A stretch of DNA of 31,593 bases from Euprymna scolopes (taxonomy: Eukaryota; Mollusca; Cephalopoda; Sepiida; Sepiolidae). The translations under genes and the position numbers were made by a program. Shown here one piece after another: positions 1-9,192 of this stretch. The DNA lies in assembly GCA_024364805.1 (NCBI GenBank), contig CM044500.1, forward strand, positions 84,988,851 through 85,020,443, written 5' to 3'. Below the pieces are notes generated by a model. It saw only the letters and a program-made list of their open reading frames with translations. It ran no database searches and was not told where the DNA came from. How positions within the stretch are numbered: the stretch's first letter is position 1; every line of letters starts with the position of its first letter.

Positions 1-1602
1 TTGGAGCAAATTTTAATAAATTTATCATATATCAGTTGTACAAGATGATTGCTAAATCACAAAACCATATTTGTTTAGCCTAGGCTAGAGAGTGCAACAC
101 CCGGCATGTTATGAAATATTGGTTTTTAACAATAATTTTTTTTAACTTTAAGGGCGTCTTATATGCTGAAATATACAGTAAGTCAGTTGTGAGACTTCAT
201 ATCTTTAACTGACAATGTAATGATGGAAATAAGTCTTATCTGGATCTGACTTCCCTATATTATATGAAGTATTCCTGAAGTTATGCCATGGAAACATTGA
301 TAACTCCGAAACCATTTATCTGATTAAGATTTTGCATTATTGTTATCAAAGAGTATCAAATTCATGCATCAAATTTGAAAAACATCAAAAGTTGAAATTA
401 TATCAAAATTTCACCCTCGGCTGAACTTTACAAGTGAAAGGTTAAGTTTATAACAGATGTAGAAAATCCTTGGTTCCAATAAGAACGAAAGTTATTACCA
501 GAGATGTGGCTTTCCCATTTTCCATGCCGCCGAACTGACTTAAATATCCTAAAATTAATTTTAAATTGGACTACGGCCGATATTTTGACCAAATTTGGTA
601 ACAATTAGTCAAGCAATGTTACATCCTTGTGCCTGTTTTACAAGTACTTTAATGAAATGTGCTCTGATGAACTCATCGCACTTAACTAACCTGACACACA
701 GTATAATCCCACCTCTTCCTAGATGCCAGAAACCTTTTTACTCTAATAGTTTATTAGACTGCTAGACTTTGGAATTTCTTCCATGTTTCCTGCTTCTCTG
801 GTTGTACTAAACTGCAGGAGTTTAAATGTAATGTAAACAGACATCTTGTTGTCGATTTTCTACAATCCCCTGTCAGACATGATCACAAATAGTAGTTCCT
901 TATGTTCCAAGCGGCAATATGCCTTGTTTGGGATGAAAAAGAGTAAAAAAGTTTTTTAAAAAAAATTCTATAGATTATGAAACATTGAATTTATAATTTT
1001 TACTCCTCATTCTGGTTGTTGGTATTCTCAATCTTACACTTAGCCTGACATCTAGAAATCGATTATTTTTATAAAATACTAACCTTTAAACAGCACATGC
1101 TAAAATTTGAGTCTAATTGGATTATTAGTTTAGAAATTAGTTAAATAAAATTATTCTTGCAAATTTTCCAAACAATGAAAAATTCTAAATTTTGTGTGTT
1201 GATAAAGCATTACTTTCTGAGAGAAAAACATACTATTCAAGCAAAGCGATTATTCATACTCAGTTCAATTGGAAACAGTGGTTAAGACCTTATATGCTGA
1301 CTTTTTAACGCGATTGTACAAATACAAAAGATTTAAATTAAAAAAAAAACTGTTTCGATTCATTTAATTCATTTAGCATTTTACAGCTAAGAATTATACA
1401 AAGGATTGTGTAAAAAAAACATTATTGCATGACATGTACAGAAGATTTTTTTTGTTTGTTCTTTTTTACTTAACCTCATATTCCAAATGTTTTTTTTTTT
1501 AATTTTTCTTTCCAGGCAAAAGGGAAACTTTCTGGCCAACAATACATCTCCACACAGAAATGCTAGTAAAACTATAAAAAGGCGATTGAAATTGTTTCTT
1601 AC
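1..1602 (-). other. Intron downstream of exon J; mostly unassigned
   Basis: AT-rich sequence with short A and T tracts. Apart from the LINE 3' end at 709-945 I see no coding exon, RNA gene or clear repeat. The open frame around 1387-1680 is mostly exon J read in the wrong frame plus intron. Confidence 0.5.
709..945 (+). repeat. LINE 3' end, family X, copy 1
   Basis: Matches the sequence at 14251-14490 on the same strand, and 2190-2433 on the opposite strand. Shared landmarks in order are CTAGATGCCAGAAA, CTCTAATAG, TTTGGAATTTCTTCC, GTTTAAATGTAATGT and GCCTTGTTTGGGAT. In translation the best copy reads RCQKAFYSNSFFPQTVRL, resembling the last part of a reverse-transcriptase ORF. Several stops are present, so the copy is dead. 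Family identity beyond LINE is not established. Confidence 0.55.
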
Positions 1603-1770
1603 CAAATGATCACAATGAGAGGAACCAATACCGGTGGGGTCACGATCCAAAAGAAAATGTCTTTTGCAAGAGTCGGCCAACTGAGGATTAAATTCGACAC
1701 GGTATCAAAAATGTAAAAATCTGGTTTACTGTAAATCCGGAAAGGACCGCAACCTTTTGAAGGATGAAAG
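1603..1770 (-). CDS. TMC: TMC-like channel gene, exon J (last exon visible)
   Basis: Residues 414-469 plus two bases of a split codon. FHPSKGCGPFRIYSKP matches the family's PSxxCGPF motif. It is followed by an extracellular stretch (DTVSNLILSWPTLAKD) and the final membrane segment IFFWIVTPPVLVPLIVII. The acceptor is TTCGTTGCAG and the donor TG|GTAAGA, phase 2, so at least one more exon must follow. I found no convincing continuation in 1-1602; the C-terminal tail probably lies beyond the window. Confidence 0.93.
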
Positions 1771-2189
1771 CTGCAACGAACAAAACAACAAATCAATTCA
1801 CCTCCATTTTTTTTTAGATTTGTGTTCACATGAGTGGCTTTATTTCCATCAGTCAATCTGACTTAATTCAGTTTTTGCAATAAATGCCAATATTTTAGAA
1901 CTTTATATGGTCAAGCTTTATGGAAATGTGTGTATCTATTGTGACAATACCCGTGAACATGTACCTACAAGAGTTTTTAAGTTATTTTTTAATGTATAAT
2001 ATATAATCTAATCTGTATCTAATATATAAAGTAAAGCAAGTTTGCTTCTGGAATTTTTGGATAATAACTACCACATTAATATTTTATTCAGATTTACCAA
2101 TGTTTTTTTTTTTTTTCGAAACATTGCATAGAAAGATTTTTTTCAAATGGATGCATTTGTTTAATAATGACCTTCTGATTTTTTGCTAT

Positions 2190-2433
2190 ACCAAACAAGG
2201 CACATTACTACTGAGACATATGAGAGTATTGTGAATTAGCAGCCAAATTTATAGGAGCATCTTAAGTAGAGAGTAGTGCACCGAGATGTTCGTTCATATT
2301 ATATTTAAAATTTCTGCATATTAGTACAGTCAGGAGAGCAAGGAGGAAATTCCAAAAGCTAGCAATTTGAGAAAAGAAGCTATTAAAGTAGAAAGATTTT
2401 TAGCATCTGAGGTCCTATATGGTGAAGGTGTAG
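2190..2433 (-). repeat. LINE 3' end, family X, copy 2 (inverted)
   Basis: Read on the minus strand it repeats the landmarks of the copy at 14251-14490: TTCACCATATAGGACCTCAGATG, TTTTGGAATTTCCTCC, CCTGACTGTACTA and GTGCCTTGTTTGG. It is diverged and interrupted by stops. Confidence 0.55.
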
Positions 2434-2535
2434 GATTTTGCTGATTTTGAGGTTGATTGGAAGTATTTACATCAACAAATGTATTTTGCTTCAATTTCTT
2501 TAAAAAAATATATAATCTGCCTAGGATATATATTA

Positions 2536-3140
2536 AAAAGGTGGCAATTTGAATACAAATGTTAAAAAAAGGTGGCAATTTGAATACAAATGTTAAAAAA
2601 GGTGGCAATTTGAATACAGATGTTAAAAAAAGTGGCATCTTTTTTAATATTTGTATTCAAATTGCCACTTTTTTTAACATTCTTATTCAAATTGCCACTT
2701 TTTTTTAATATTCGTATTCAAATTGCCACCTTTTTTTATATTGGTATTCAAATTGCCACTATTTTTACATTGGTATTCAAATTGCCACTATTTTTACATT
2801 GGTATTCAAATTGCCACTATTTTTACATTGGTATTCAAATTGCCACTATTTTTACATTGGTATTCAAATTGCCACTATTTTTACATTGGTATTCAAATTG
2901 CCACTATTTTTACATTGGTATTCAAATTGCCACTATTTTTAACACTGGTATTCAAATTGCCACTATTTTTAACACTGGTATTCAATTGTCCCCTTTTGTT
3001 AGCATTGGTATTCAATTTGCCACCTTTTTCAACATTCGTATTTAAACAGAATTTTTTTAAACATTGGTATTTAAATTGCCACCTGTTCTAAAACTGGTAT
3101 TCAATTTGCCACCTTTTTTAAACATCGGTATTCAAATCAT
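2536..3140. repeat. 29-bp minisatellite in inverted arrangement
   Basis: About 20 units of a 29-bp sequence with core TATTCAAATTGCCAC. Three units at 2536-2638 are in reverse orientation. About 17 units follow at 2641-3140 in forward orientation, so the array is a palindrome with its centre near 2640. Units between 2766 and 2940 are six essentially identical copies (ACATTGG plus core plus TATTTTT), while outer units are diverged. Because 29 is not a multiple of 3, open frames appear in all three phases; these are not genes. It lies in the intron between exons J and I. Confidence 0.9.
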
Positions 3141-3363
3141 TGTTTTGTTTCCATTTCACTTGCGCTAACCTGTTCCTGGCGGGCGGCACATACAAAATCT
3201 GTTTAAATTCACTCTTCAAACAACTTTTTTAATTCCATGTTTAAGTTATTCTTTTTTAAATCTGTATTTAAAATATTTTCTATTATTGTGCATTCCAATT
3301 ATTTATTCATTTTAATAATCAAAAAAAAAAAAAAAAAAGATCATTTACATGAAGAATACTTAC

Positions 3364-3494
3364 AACCCAACGACTAATGCGATTGGTAAAATGCAGAGAA
3401 GAAACGAGATGAGAACGGCGAGCATGAAGAGTGAATTTGATTTGGAAGCACGGAATGGTCGCACGGATTGCACACAATTCTCGTAGACAGTGAA
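3364..3494 (-). CDS. TMC: TMC-like channel gene, exon I
   Basis: Residues 371-413 plus two bases of Phe414. FTVYENCVQSVRPFRASKSN matches the family's FSLYxxCxPxxRPFRASxSN, a conserved cytosolic loop. The hydrophobic stretch LFMLAVLISFLLCILPIALV follows, the ninth membrane segment by comparison with relatives. The acceptor is TTTTTGCAG and the donor TT|GTAAGT. This exon is read in a different frame from the longest open frame over the same bases, so it is easily missed by plain ORF calling. Confidence 0.95.
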
Positions 3495-3604
3495 CTGCAA
3501 AAAGAATGAAAATATTCAAAAATTTTGGTTGTTTCTTTTTAACAATTACAAGGTACAGACCATATTTTTGACAATGTTTGCAATTTTCAATTTTACTAAT
3601 TCTA

Positions 3605-3740
3605 TACCCATCTGAATGGTGTCGTTGCTAGTGAAGATGACGTCATTCATATTCTGATCAAGATAAGTAAACTCTGAATTCACCAGACAGATCATACACA
3701 TGGCAGAAAAATATTCTTGACACTAAACTGGCACAGATTT
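3605..3740 (-). other. Coding-like duplicated segment, copy 1
   Basis: On the minus strand the frame reads FSAMCMICLVNSEF then TYLDQNMNDVIFTSNDT. It aligns in the same frame with the copy at 4370-4600 (CITYLVDLRFRDLDQTMDD, then ITFTTDES); shared residues include C, I, LV, F, LDQ, M, D and FT. I do not recognise the protein. It sits in the intron between exons H and I. It could be a relic of a transposon protein, a retro-pseudogene piece or an exon of an unrelated gene. Confidence 0.45.
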
Positions 3741-3778
3741 CAGCAAGGGGGGGGGGCGTTCAGATATCCTGGATACTC

Positions 3779-4370
3779 AAAGGATGTAACTGACTTTTTG
3801 GTGCTTGTTAAGATATAGTCAACAAATCGATTTCAAGCAAAAACAATATTACATAATTAACTGTCATGTTGAAAATAGTAATATATAAAAAAATTACGCA
3901 AATTCATTGTTATTGTGTTTTTAGTAAAAAAAAGAAAAAAAGAAAAAAAGTTTATCATTATAGACAACAAATATTGCAACCATGACACAAGTAATCTAAA
4001 ATATTTCTTTTGGAGTTATGTCCCCTGCATATAACTTCCTACTGCCTACTTTATAAAATCTAAGAAAAATGCGAGTGTACCGAATTTTCCTTTATAACGT
4101 CTAAAAAAAATAAATAAATAAATAAATAATAAAATAAATAAAAATTAAAAAAATAAAAAAAAATAAAAGTGATTTTACCCAATTTTTTGTAAATAACATT
4201 CTACTCAATGTTTTTTTTTTAGATATTTTGGATATATTACTATTTTCGACATGACGATTAAGTACGTAATATTGTTTTTTTTTGCTTAAAACATATTTAA
4301 AAAAAAAAAATCAATCCGTCTGCTGTATCTTAACAAGCACCGATTTTTTATCACAAAGTTACTTTCCTTA
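3779..4370. repeat. Foldback element 1
   Basis: Inverted repeat with arms of roughly 110-150 bp. The left arm at 3779-3892 contains GGTGCTTGTTAAGATA, AAACAATATTAC and GAAAATAGTAATATAT. The right arm at about 4222-4370 carries their reverse complements in mirrored order. The outer ends read AAGGATGTAACT and the inverse of AAGGAAAGTAACT. The roughly 330-bp centre is A-rich with an AAAT-type tract at 4108-4175. A non-autonomous terminal-inverted-repeat transposon is likely; I saw no certain target-site duplication. Confidence 0.7.
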
Positions 4371-4600
4371 GGCTGATTCATCTGTAGTAAAGGTAATGTC
4401 ATCCATGGTTTGATCAAGATCACGAAACCTTAAATCAACTAAGTAGGTTATACACGTGACAACAAAACTCAGCACCCTGCCATACAAGTTGGTAGACAAA
4501 ACTCTGGTTGCAATTTTCTTGACTTCTTTGTATGAAGTACCATGGTACAAGATACTAACAAATCTAGTTTCAATGTGAAAAAATGAAATAAAGGACATGG
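4370..4600 (-). pseudogene. Coding-like duplicated segment, copy 2
   Basis: Open on the minus strand for about 75 codons: FHIETRFVSILYHGTSYK, then KIATRVLSTNLYGRVLSF, then the part shared with copy 1, ending TDESA and a stop. Amino-acid composition is balanced, unlike the low-complexity frames around it, and the shared part is conserved at protein level with copy 1. No family recognised. It lies between two hairpin elements in an intron of the TMC gene, on the same strand. No clear splice signals or start support a live exon, so it is called a probable relic. Confidence 0.4.
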
Positions 4601-4697
4601 ACTGCCATATCAAAATATGGGTGCAATTGGTCTTTATTAAGTTTTGGACAAGTGAAGTAATATCGTCAACAAAACTACTATCAATTGATACACCTAG

Positions 4698-5279
4698 TCG
4701 AATTTTTGGTGGATCTGAAGAATTTTGCCCTCCTCTCTATTTTTATTTTCCTCTTTTTTTAAAAATTAAAAAAAAATTTTTTCAGCAAATTATTATTGAA
4801 TGGACTATAATCTACCAGATTATCAAAACAAAAAAAAAAAAGTCAATATTTAAATATTTGTAGGGGGTGCTCAGTTTCTAATGCAACATCCTAATAAATC
4901 GATCCTCCATTTTAGAATTGCTCTATGTTTTTAGGCTAAATTTTGCAAACTTAGCCTTTTTTTAAGCAGTTTCGCCTTTTTATTTTAAGATTATTTTAAA
5001 AAATGAAATTCAAAAAAGGCTAAACTACTTTTAAAAAAGACTAAATTCGAAAGTTAGCCTAAAAACATTTAGTTCTAAAATAGATGATTTGATTTATTAG
5101 AATGTTGCATTAGAAACTGAGCACCCCAACAAATAATTAAGTATTGACCTTTTTTTCATTTTTTTTTATAATCTGGTAGACTAGTGTCCATTCGATAATA
5201 ATCTGCTGAAAAAATTGAAAAAAGATGAAAAAAAAAAATAGAGGGTGGGGGGAGGCAAGATTCTTCAGGTCTGCCGAAT
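4698..5279. repeat. Foldback element 2, near-complete palindrome
   Basis: Two arms of about 290 bp meet near 4988 with almost no loop. Mirrored landmarks, from outside to inside, are TCGAAT/ATTCGG, CTGAAGAAT, TTGCC, CAGCAAATTATTATT/CAGCAGATTATTATC, ATCTACCAGATTAT/GTCTACCAGATTAT, GGTGCTCAGTTTCTAATGCA and TTTTTAGGCTAA. The arms have diverged by perhaps 10-20 percent with small indels. It is in the intron between exons H and I. A transcript would fold into a hairpin of nearly 300 base pairs. Confidence 0.8.
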
Positions 5280-5442
5280 GTTTTTATATACAATAGCTAG
5301 TACATGATCACCCATGTAAGTAAAATCATACTCAATGTTGCTTAACTTCAGTGATTTGACAAAACCAATGTGTCAACATGATTTGACCATAACTGAAAGT
5401 ACAAATTTATAGAAAAAAAAATATAAAAATAATTTTGCTTAC

Positions 5443-5518
5443 CTTTTTGATGAAGAAAAGTAGGAAGAAATTGATTGTGATGATTAGAGAAATGAGAGGA
5501 CAAAAAAAGACCCCGATC
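5443..5518 (-). CDS. TMC: TMC-like channel gene, exon H
   Basis: Residues 345-370. The first base completes Trp345. The exon reads IGVFFCPLISLIITINFF then LLFFIKK, a long hydrophobic stretch matching the family's W-x-G-x-F-(F)-x-P-L-L-x-x-I...K-x-F-x-x-F-Y-x-K-K. This is the membrane region following the Trp in the TMC domain. The acceptor is TTTTTTCAG and the donor AAG|GTAAGC, phase 0. At 76 bp it is the shortest visible exon and is recognisable only from its family motif and frame. Confidence 0.94.
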
Positions 5519-5861
5519 CTGAAAAAATAAAAATAAAAATAACCAAGCATATGGCTATAGTTGAAATTTATTGATGTCAATGTATTCAACATTAAATAAA
5601 AAACAACAATAGTCTCCAGATTTAATTATAGACATCAATTATATAGACTTTGTAGAAAAAAAAAGATATTTATTCACAAGTAAATTAAAATGTAACATAT
5701 TTAATTCCATTTCATGTCTACATTCAAGATGTAAAAAATGCTGTTAGTAAAGAAGAACGATTTTAAACATATTCACATCTTTTGGTAAAGTGTTTGGATC
5801 ACAGTTCAAAAGTCAAGACAAGAGAAATTTTATATTTTTTATTGGAATTCTTTGAGATGAG

Positions 5862-5950
5862 TAATTTATGTATTTACTTATTTGCAAACGGTTATCCTCA
5901 TCTTTATAGTTGTTGTTTCACAACGTTTTGGCCACATTTTGAGACAACAA
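5862..5950 (-). repeat. SINE 3' tail, inverted copy
   Basis: Reverse complement reads GGCCAAAACGTTGTGAAACA, then GATGAGGATAACCGTTTGCA followed by an AAATAAGTAAAT-type tail. It matches the 3' part of the SINE at 16852-17138 and, head to head, the segment at 5985-6095. No promoter part is visible here, so it is probably 5' truncated. Confidence 0.5.
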
Positions 5951-5984
5951 CAACTATGGAAGGCAGGGATACAGTTATGAGATT

Positions 5985-6095
5985 CAGAATTCCTATCCTG
6001 TCACGGTTAATCCCTTGAAGACCAGAGGATAAATTGGCTGAAACGTGGTGAAACAACTATGAAGGTGAAAATAAAAGTCCACAAATAAATAAAAG
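5985..6095 (+). repeat. SINE 3' tail, direct copy
   Basis: Reads CCAGAGGATAAATTGGCTG, then AAACGTGGTGAAACAACTATG, then a short AAATAAATAAA tail. It is the same tail type as in the SINE at 16852-17138 and the inverted copy just upstream, so the pair forms an imperfect inverted repeat. Confidence 0.5.
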
Positions 6096-6171
6096 AGAAA
6101 TGTTATTACAATTCTATAAGCCTGAACAAAGAAAATGCTATTATCTATTATATAGAGGACAGTTGTCTACA

Positions 6172-6209
6172 TGTATGTATGTATGTTTGTACGTATGTTT
6201 GTATGTATG
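6172..6209. repeat. TATG-type microsatellite
   Basis: Interrupted run of TATG and TTTG units upstream of the zinc-finger LINE relic. Confidence 0.85.
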
Positions 6210-6224
6210 GTGATGCTCTAGAGA

Positions 6225-6710
6225 AAAGAAAGCAGGCCCACAGCAATCTGAAGCGAGAGCTTTGCAAAGTTCAAATTGACGGTCTTAACCATGACACACA
6301 GAGCCTGAAATGCGACACTTGTGAATGAGTGCTTTTGTCACAAGCTGGCTATGTCAACCACATTAAGTGGCACAAAACTCCTGTTCAGGTCAACTTTGCA
6401 CCTGTTAGTCTGAACCAAACGATCTGTTTAGCATGCAGCCAAGTTTGCAAGTCTACTGCTGGTCTGAGAAGACATGTGATTGTTTATAGGAATACCATTT
6501 AACCTCCAGCCAAGTCAACTCGATGGAAATTGCTCAATTTGTATGTCACATCTGCTTCAAGATGTGCAAATCTGCAGCAGGAGTGCAGAGTCATCTGAGA
6601 TGTCATGGACGACAAGATTGGGAGAACTCAATGTGACGGTGATCATCTGGAAAGATGCAGCAATCATCATGTATGTATGTATGTTCAGCTAAAAGTTCAA
6701 ATCTACTAAA
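6225..6710 (+). pseudogene. C-terminal part of a non-LTR retrotransposon protein with zinc-finger repeats
   Basis: Reading frames on the plus strand contain three CxxC...H...H repeats: CDTC followed by AGYVNHIKWH; CLACSQVCKSTAGLRRH; and CHICFKMCKSAAGVQSHLRC. The motif C-x-x-C-x-x-x-C-K-S-x-x-G-L-x-x-H is one I associate with the C-terminal region of certain LINE proteins common in molluscs. A stop lies inside the first finger and the second and third fingers are in different frames, so it is a dead copy. It is bounded by TATG microsatellites at 6172-6209 and 6670-6684. Confidence 0.6.
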
Positions 6711-6912
6711 TAAACAATAATAAAATTGACATATTCTTGATTGGTGTTATTTTGGATGAATAATGTCTAAAATTAAAAAAAAAATTATTCATTCTTTGAT
6801 CCTAACCTGGTCAAATATTTTTTGATGTACTAAATGGAAGTAACTGATTTTTATTATCAAGGAGTTACTTCTCTAATGTTGACTCATTATTTGCAAAATC
6901 TATATAAAGGAG

Positions 6913-6914
<2 letters not shown>

Positions 6915-6975
<61 letters not shown>

Positions 6976-7000
6976 CGTGCGTGCGTGTGTGTGTGTGTGT
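6915..7000. repeat. GT microsatellite
   Basis: About 43 GT units with an inner GTGC block. The open frames over it (Val-Cys or His-Thr repeats) are artefacts of the repeat. Confidence 0.95.
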
Positions 7001-7939
7001 GCACATATTCAGAGAGAAGAGTGGTCTGGACAGAGAAAAAAGGGGTAGGGAGGGGAAAAGGAGAGAGTGGGGAAAGATAGAGACAAATAGTTTTAATAGA
7101 AATATTTTACACTTTTTCCCCAACAATGTTGAATAGCCCCATAAATGGATCAAAAAGAGGAAATTTATATACACTTAACATCTGAGAGAATCACAACACA
7201 TCACAAATTATGTCATATGTACACATGTTGAACATGTATAAGAGACACCACACACCATTAAGAAACTCTCACATTAAATAGACTTGTCCATTTATACCCA
7301 TAAATATATGAACATGCTATATAGTCCCCCAATTATACAGCATACTAGTTTTAGTATCGCTAATACACTTGTTATATAGACAGGTATACAACAGTAGGAA
7401 GTTTATGAAACTGACAGGTTTTGTATAAATATTAGGAAATAATTTCATGTGCAGCAATGTAATTAAATTAAAGAACGAATATCTGTAGTCATCTTTCAAG
7501 GTATAGTCCACATACCGATGCCAGAGGCTAAAGACCACATTTGAGTTTTAAGAAAAAGTGTTAGTAGTGTTCAAAAAAACATTAAGCAACTTGTTTTTTT
7601 TGTAAAAAGCATAAACGCAATTCTTTATATAGATTTTAGAAATAGGTGCCTGCCTCTCAAAGAGATTGCTTCTGATTGGCTGAAATCTGATGTAAACAAC
7701 TAAATGAAATGAGTATTTGATTCAGTCAGCACCAAGTATTATGGTCAAGCAAATATCAAATGATTTAAAAATTTAAATTTCTTTTCATTGTTTAGCTACT
7801 AGTATTACTACTAGAATTGCTACAAATGCTCCCTTCCCACCTTAGATCTGGGGTAAGCTGTATAGCAACAGTGTCAGGAGTATCATATTATATTGCAGTG
7901 AATGGCCAGTCCTTTTCTACCTGACTGCTTAAAGTGATC
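7001..7939. other. Intron between exons G and H, unassigned part
   Basis: AT-rich sequence with a purine-rich stretch at 7012-7085. No exon, RNA gene or recognisable mobile element seen. Confidence 0.5.
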
Positions 7940-8210
7940 TGCAACATACTCATCTGAGCTCCAAATTTTTGGTGCCCCCTTGTCAAACTTTCACAAAAAA
8001 GCACTCAACTAGCTACAACCACTACCAACAATTTCACCTAATCTATCTGTGCCTAAATGTAAATGTGAATTCCATGAACTAAGCTTCTTTCCTAGAACTA
8101 CCTGCACATAGAAGTCTGTTCTAATGGCCTGCTTTCCAGCTGGCTACAATATGGTTGTCTTCAAGTCCAATGTAAACCAGTTCTTGCTGAGCTGTCCCCT
8201 TAAATAATCA
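7940..8210 (+). pseudogene. LINE reverse-transcriptase C-terminus, family Y, copy 1
   Basis: Translation on the plus strand gives ISPNLSVPKCKCEFHELSFF, then CFPAGYNMVVFKSNVNQFL, then LSCPLK and a stop. It aligns with the minus-strand copy at 29961-30738 (SLSVPKPKHRFHEQSYF, CFPTDYNMVVFKSNVNKFL, MSRPLK). In-frame stops show it is dead. The motif is typical of the end of the ORF2 protein in CR1/Jockey-like LINEs. Confidence 0.65.
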
Positions 8211-8569
8211 TACCAAATTCCTGTTACTTATAATTACTACATAGAGGATTTACTGAAAGCACTACATTAGCTCAGCATAGAAGTTATCCTTATACTAGTA
8301 AGGGCACGTGGAACCTTCATCGTCCTAAACCAACTGTTGCAGAAGCACAAATGACTTGAATCACTGGAAGGTTGCCTCACCAAAGAAGACATAGAAGCAA
8401 CTGATTAGACAAAACTGAAAAGATTGGTATTTAAGAACAGTTGACCTGCTGAACTGGAGAGTGAACTTGCAAAATATAAAAAATTTTTAAAAATTAAAAA
8501 TTAAAAAATTGTCTGATTCTTGGACAGGGAAAAAGTGATACGAAATAAATAGAAGAATCGATTACTCAC

Positions 8570-8761
8570 CAACAAAGTGACTGATGGTAGACGATATCAA
8601 TCACATTCTGAGGTAAATCAAACTCTTGTGGTCCGACCTTATCTATAACCCAGCGAAACATTTGAGCACACTTATTTGATTTCTCAGGAGGTACACTGGG
8701 GTCTTCCACATCGGCATTATCACTATTGGTTTTGCCAGTGTGGAACTTGTTATACAATATT
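8570..8761 (-). CDS. TMC: TMC-like channel gene, exon G
   Basis: Residues 282-344 plus two bases of Trp345; the longest visible exon. It encodes the cytosolic loop after segment 6. About 30 charged, Ser/Pro-rich residues (KTNSDNADVEDPSVPPEK), longer than I recall for vertebrate TMC7, are followed by the conserved core VGPQEFDLPQNVIDIVYHQS, matching GxQEFxIPxNVLxxVYxQ. The last residues LCW start the next membrane region (TLCW/TICW in relatives). The acceptor is TTATCAG and the donor TG|GTGAGT. The loop insert is a likely lineage-specific regulatory segment, but that is inference. Confidence 0.95.
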
Positions 8762-8984
8762 CTGATAATAAGAAAAGAAATATATATAAGAAATACATGT
8801 TGCTCCAAAACAAATGTAAAATATTTTTTAAACTTAGCTTACATTTTGCTTGCTTTAATGTGTTTGTAATTGTCATAAAATTCTATAAATCTTCAATAAT
8901 GTTTCAATCTATTGAACATTGGTACATTTATTAAAAAATGTAAAAAATATAATATTTTGAAAGAATTTTTTTTAATATATAAAA

Positions 8985-9160
8985 AGGTGTTTGTACTGCT
9001 CCCCTGACTGTACCAAAACACAGAAATTTAAATGTAAATAAGCATCTTGCTGCACAACTCCCCACTTAGAATTCTCCTATAAATCTGACTTCTAATTTAC
9101 AATAGTCTCTTTCATTTCAGTGGCAGTGTGTCTTGTTTGGGATGAACTGAAGTAAAAAAA
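8985..9160 (+). repeat. LINE 3' end, family X, copy 3 (partial)
   Basis: Shares CCCCTGACTGTACCA, AAATTTAAATGTAA, ATCTTGCTGCAC, CTCCTATAAATCTG and GTGTCTTGTTTGGGATGAA with the other family X ends, best with the minus copy at 2190-2433. It lies just after exon G and ends about 30 bp before a Helitron. Confidence 0.5.
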
Positions 9161-9192
9161 AAACAACAGAAAAAAAAACATTGGATGAAACA

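Noticed and set aside
2620-3091. Open frames rich in Phe, Leu and Ile on the plus strand
   Set aside because: They are the 29-bp tandem repeat read in successive phases; no gene features.
2536-3140. CRISPR-like array of 29-bp repeats
   Set aside because: Units are contiguous without unique spacers, inverted around a centre, and in an intron of an animal gene.
6834-7174. Val-Cys and His-Thr repeat proteins on both strands
   Set aside because: Translation of the GT microsatellite.
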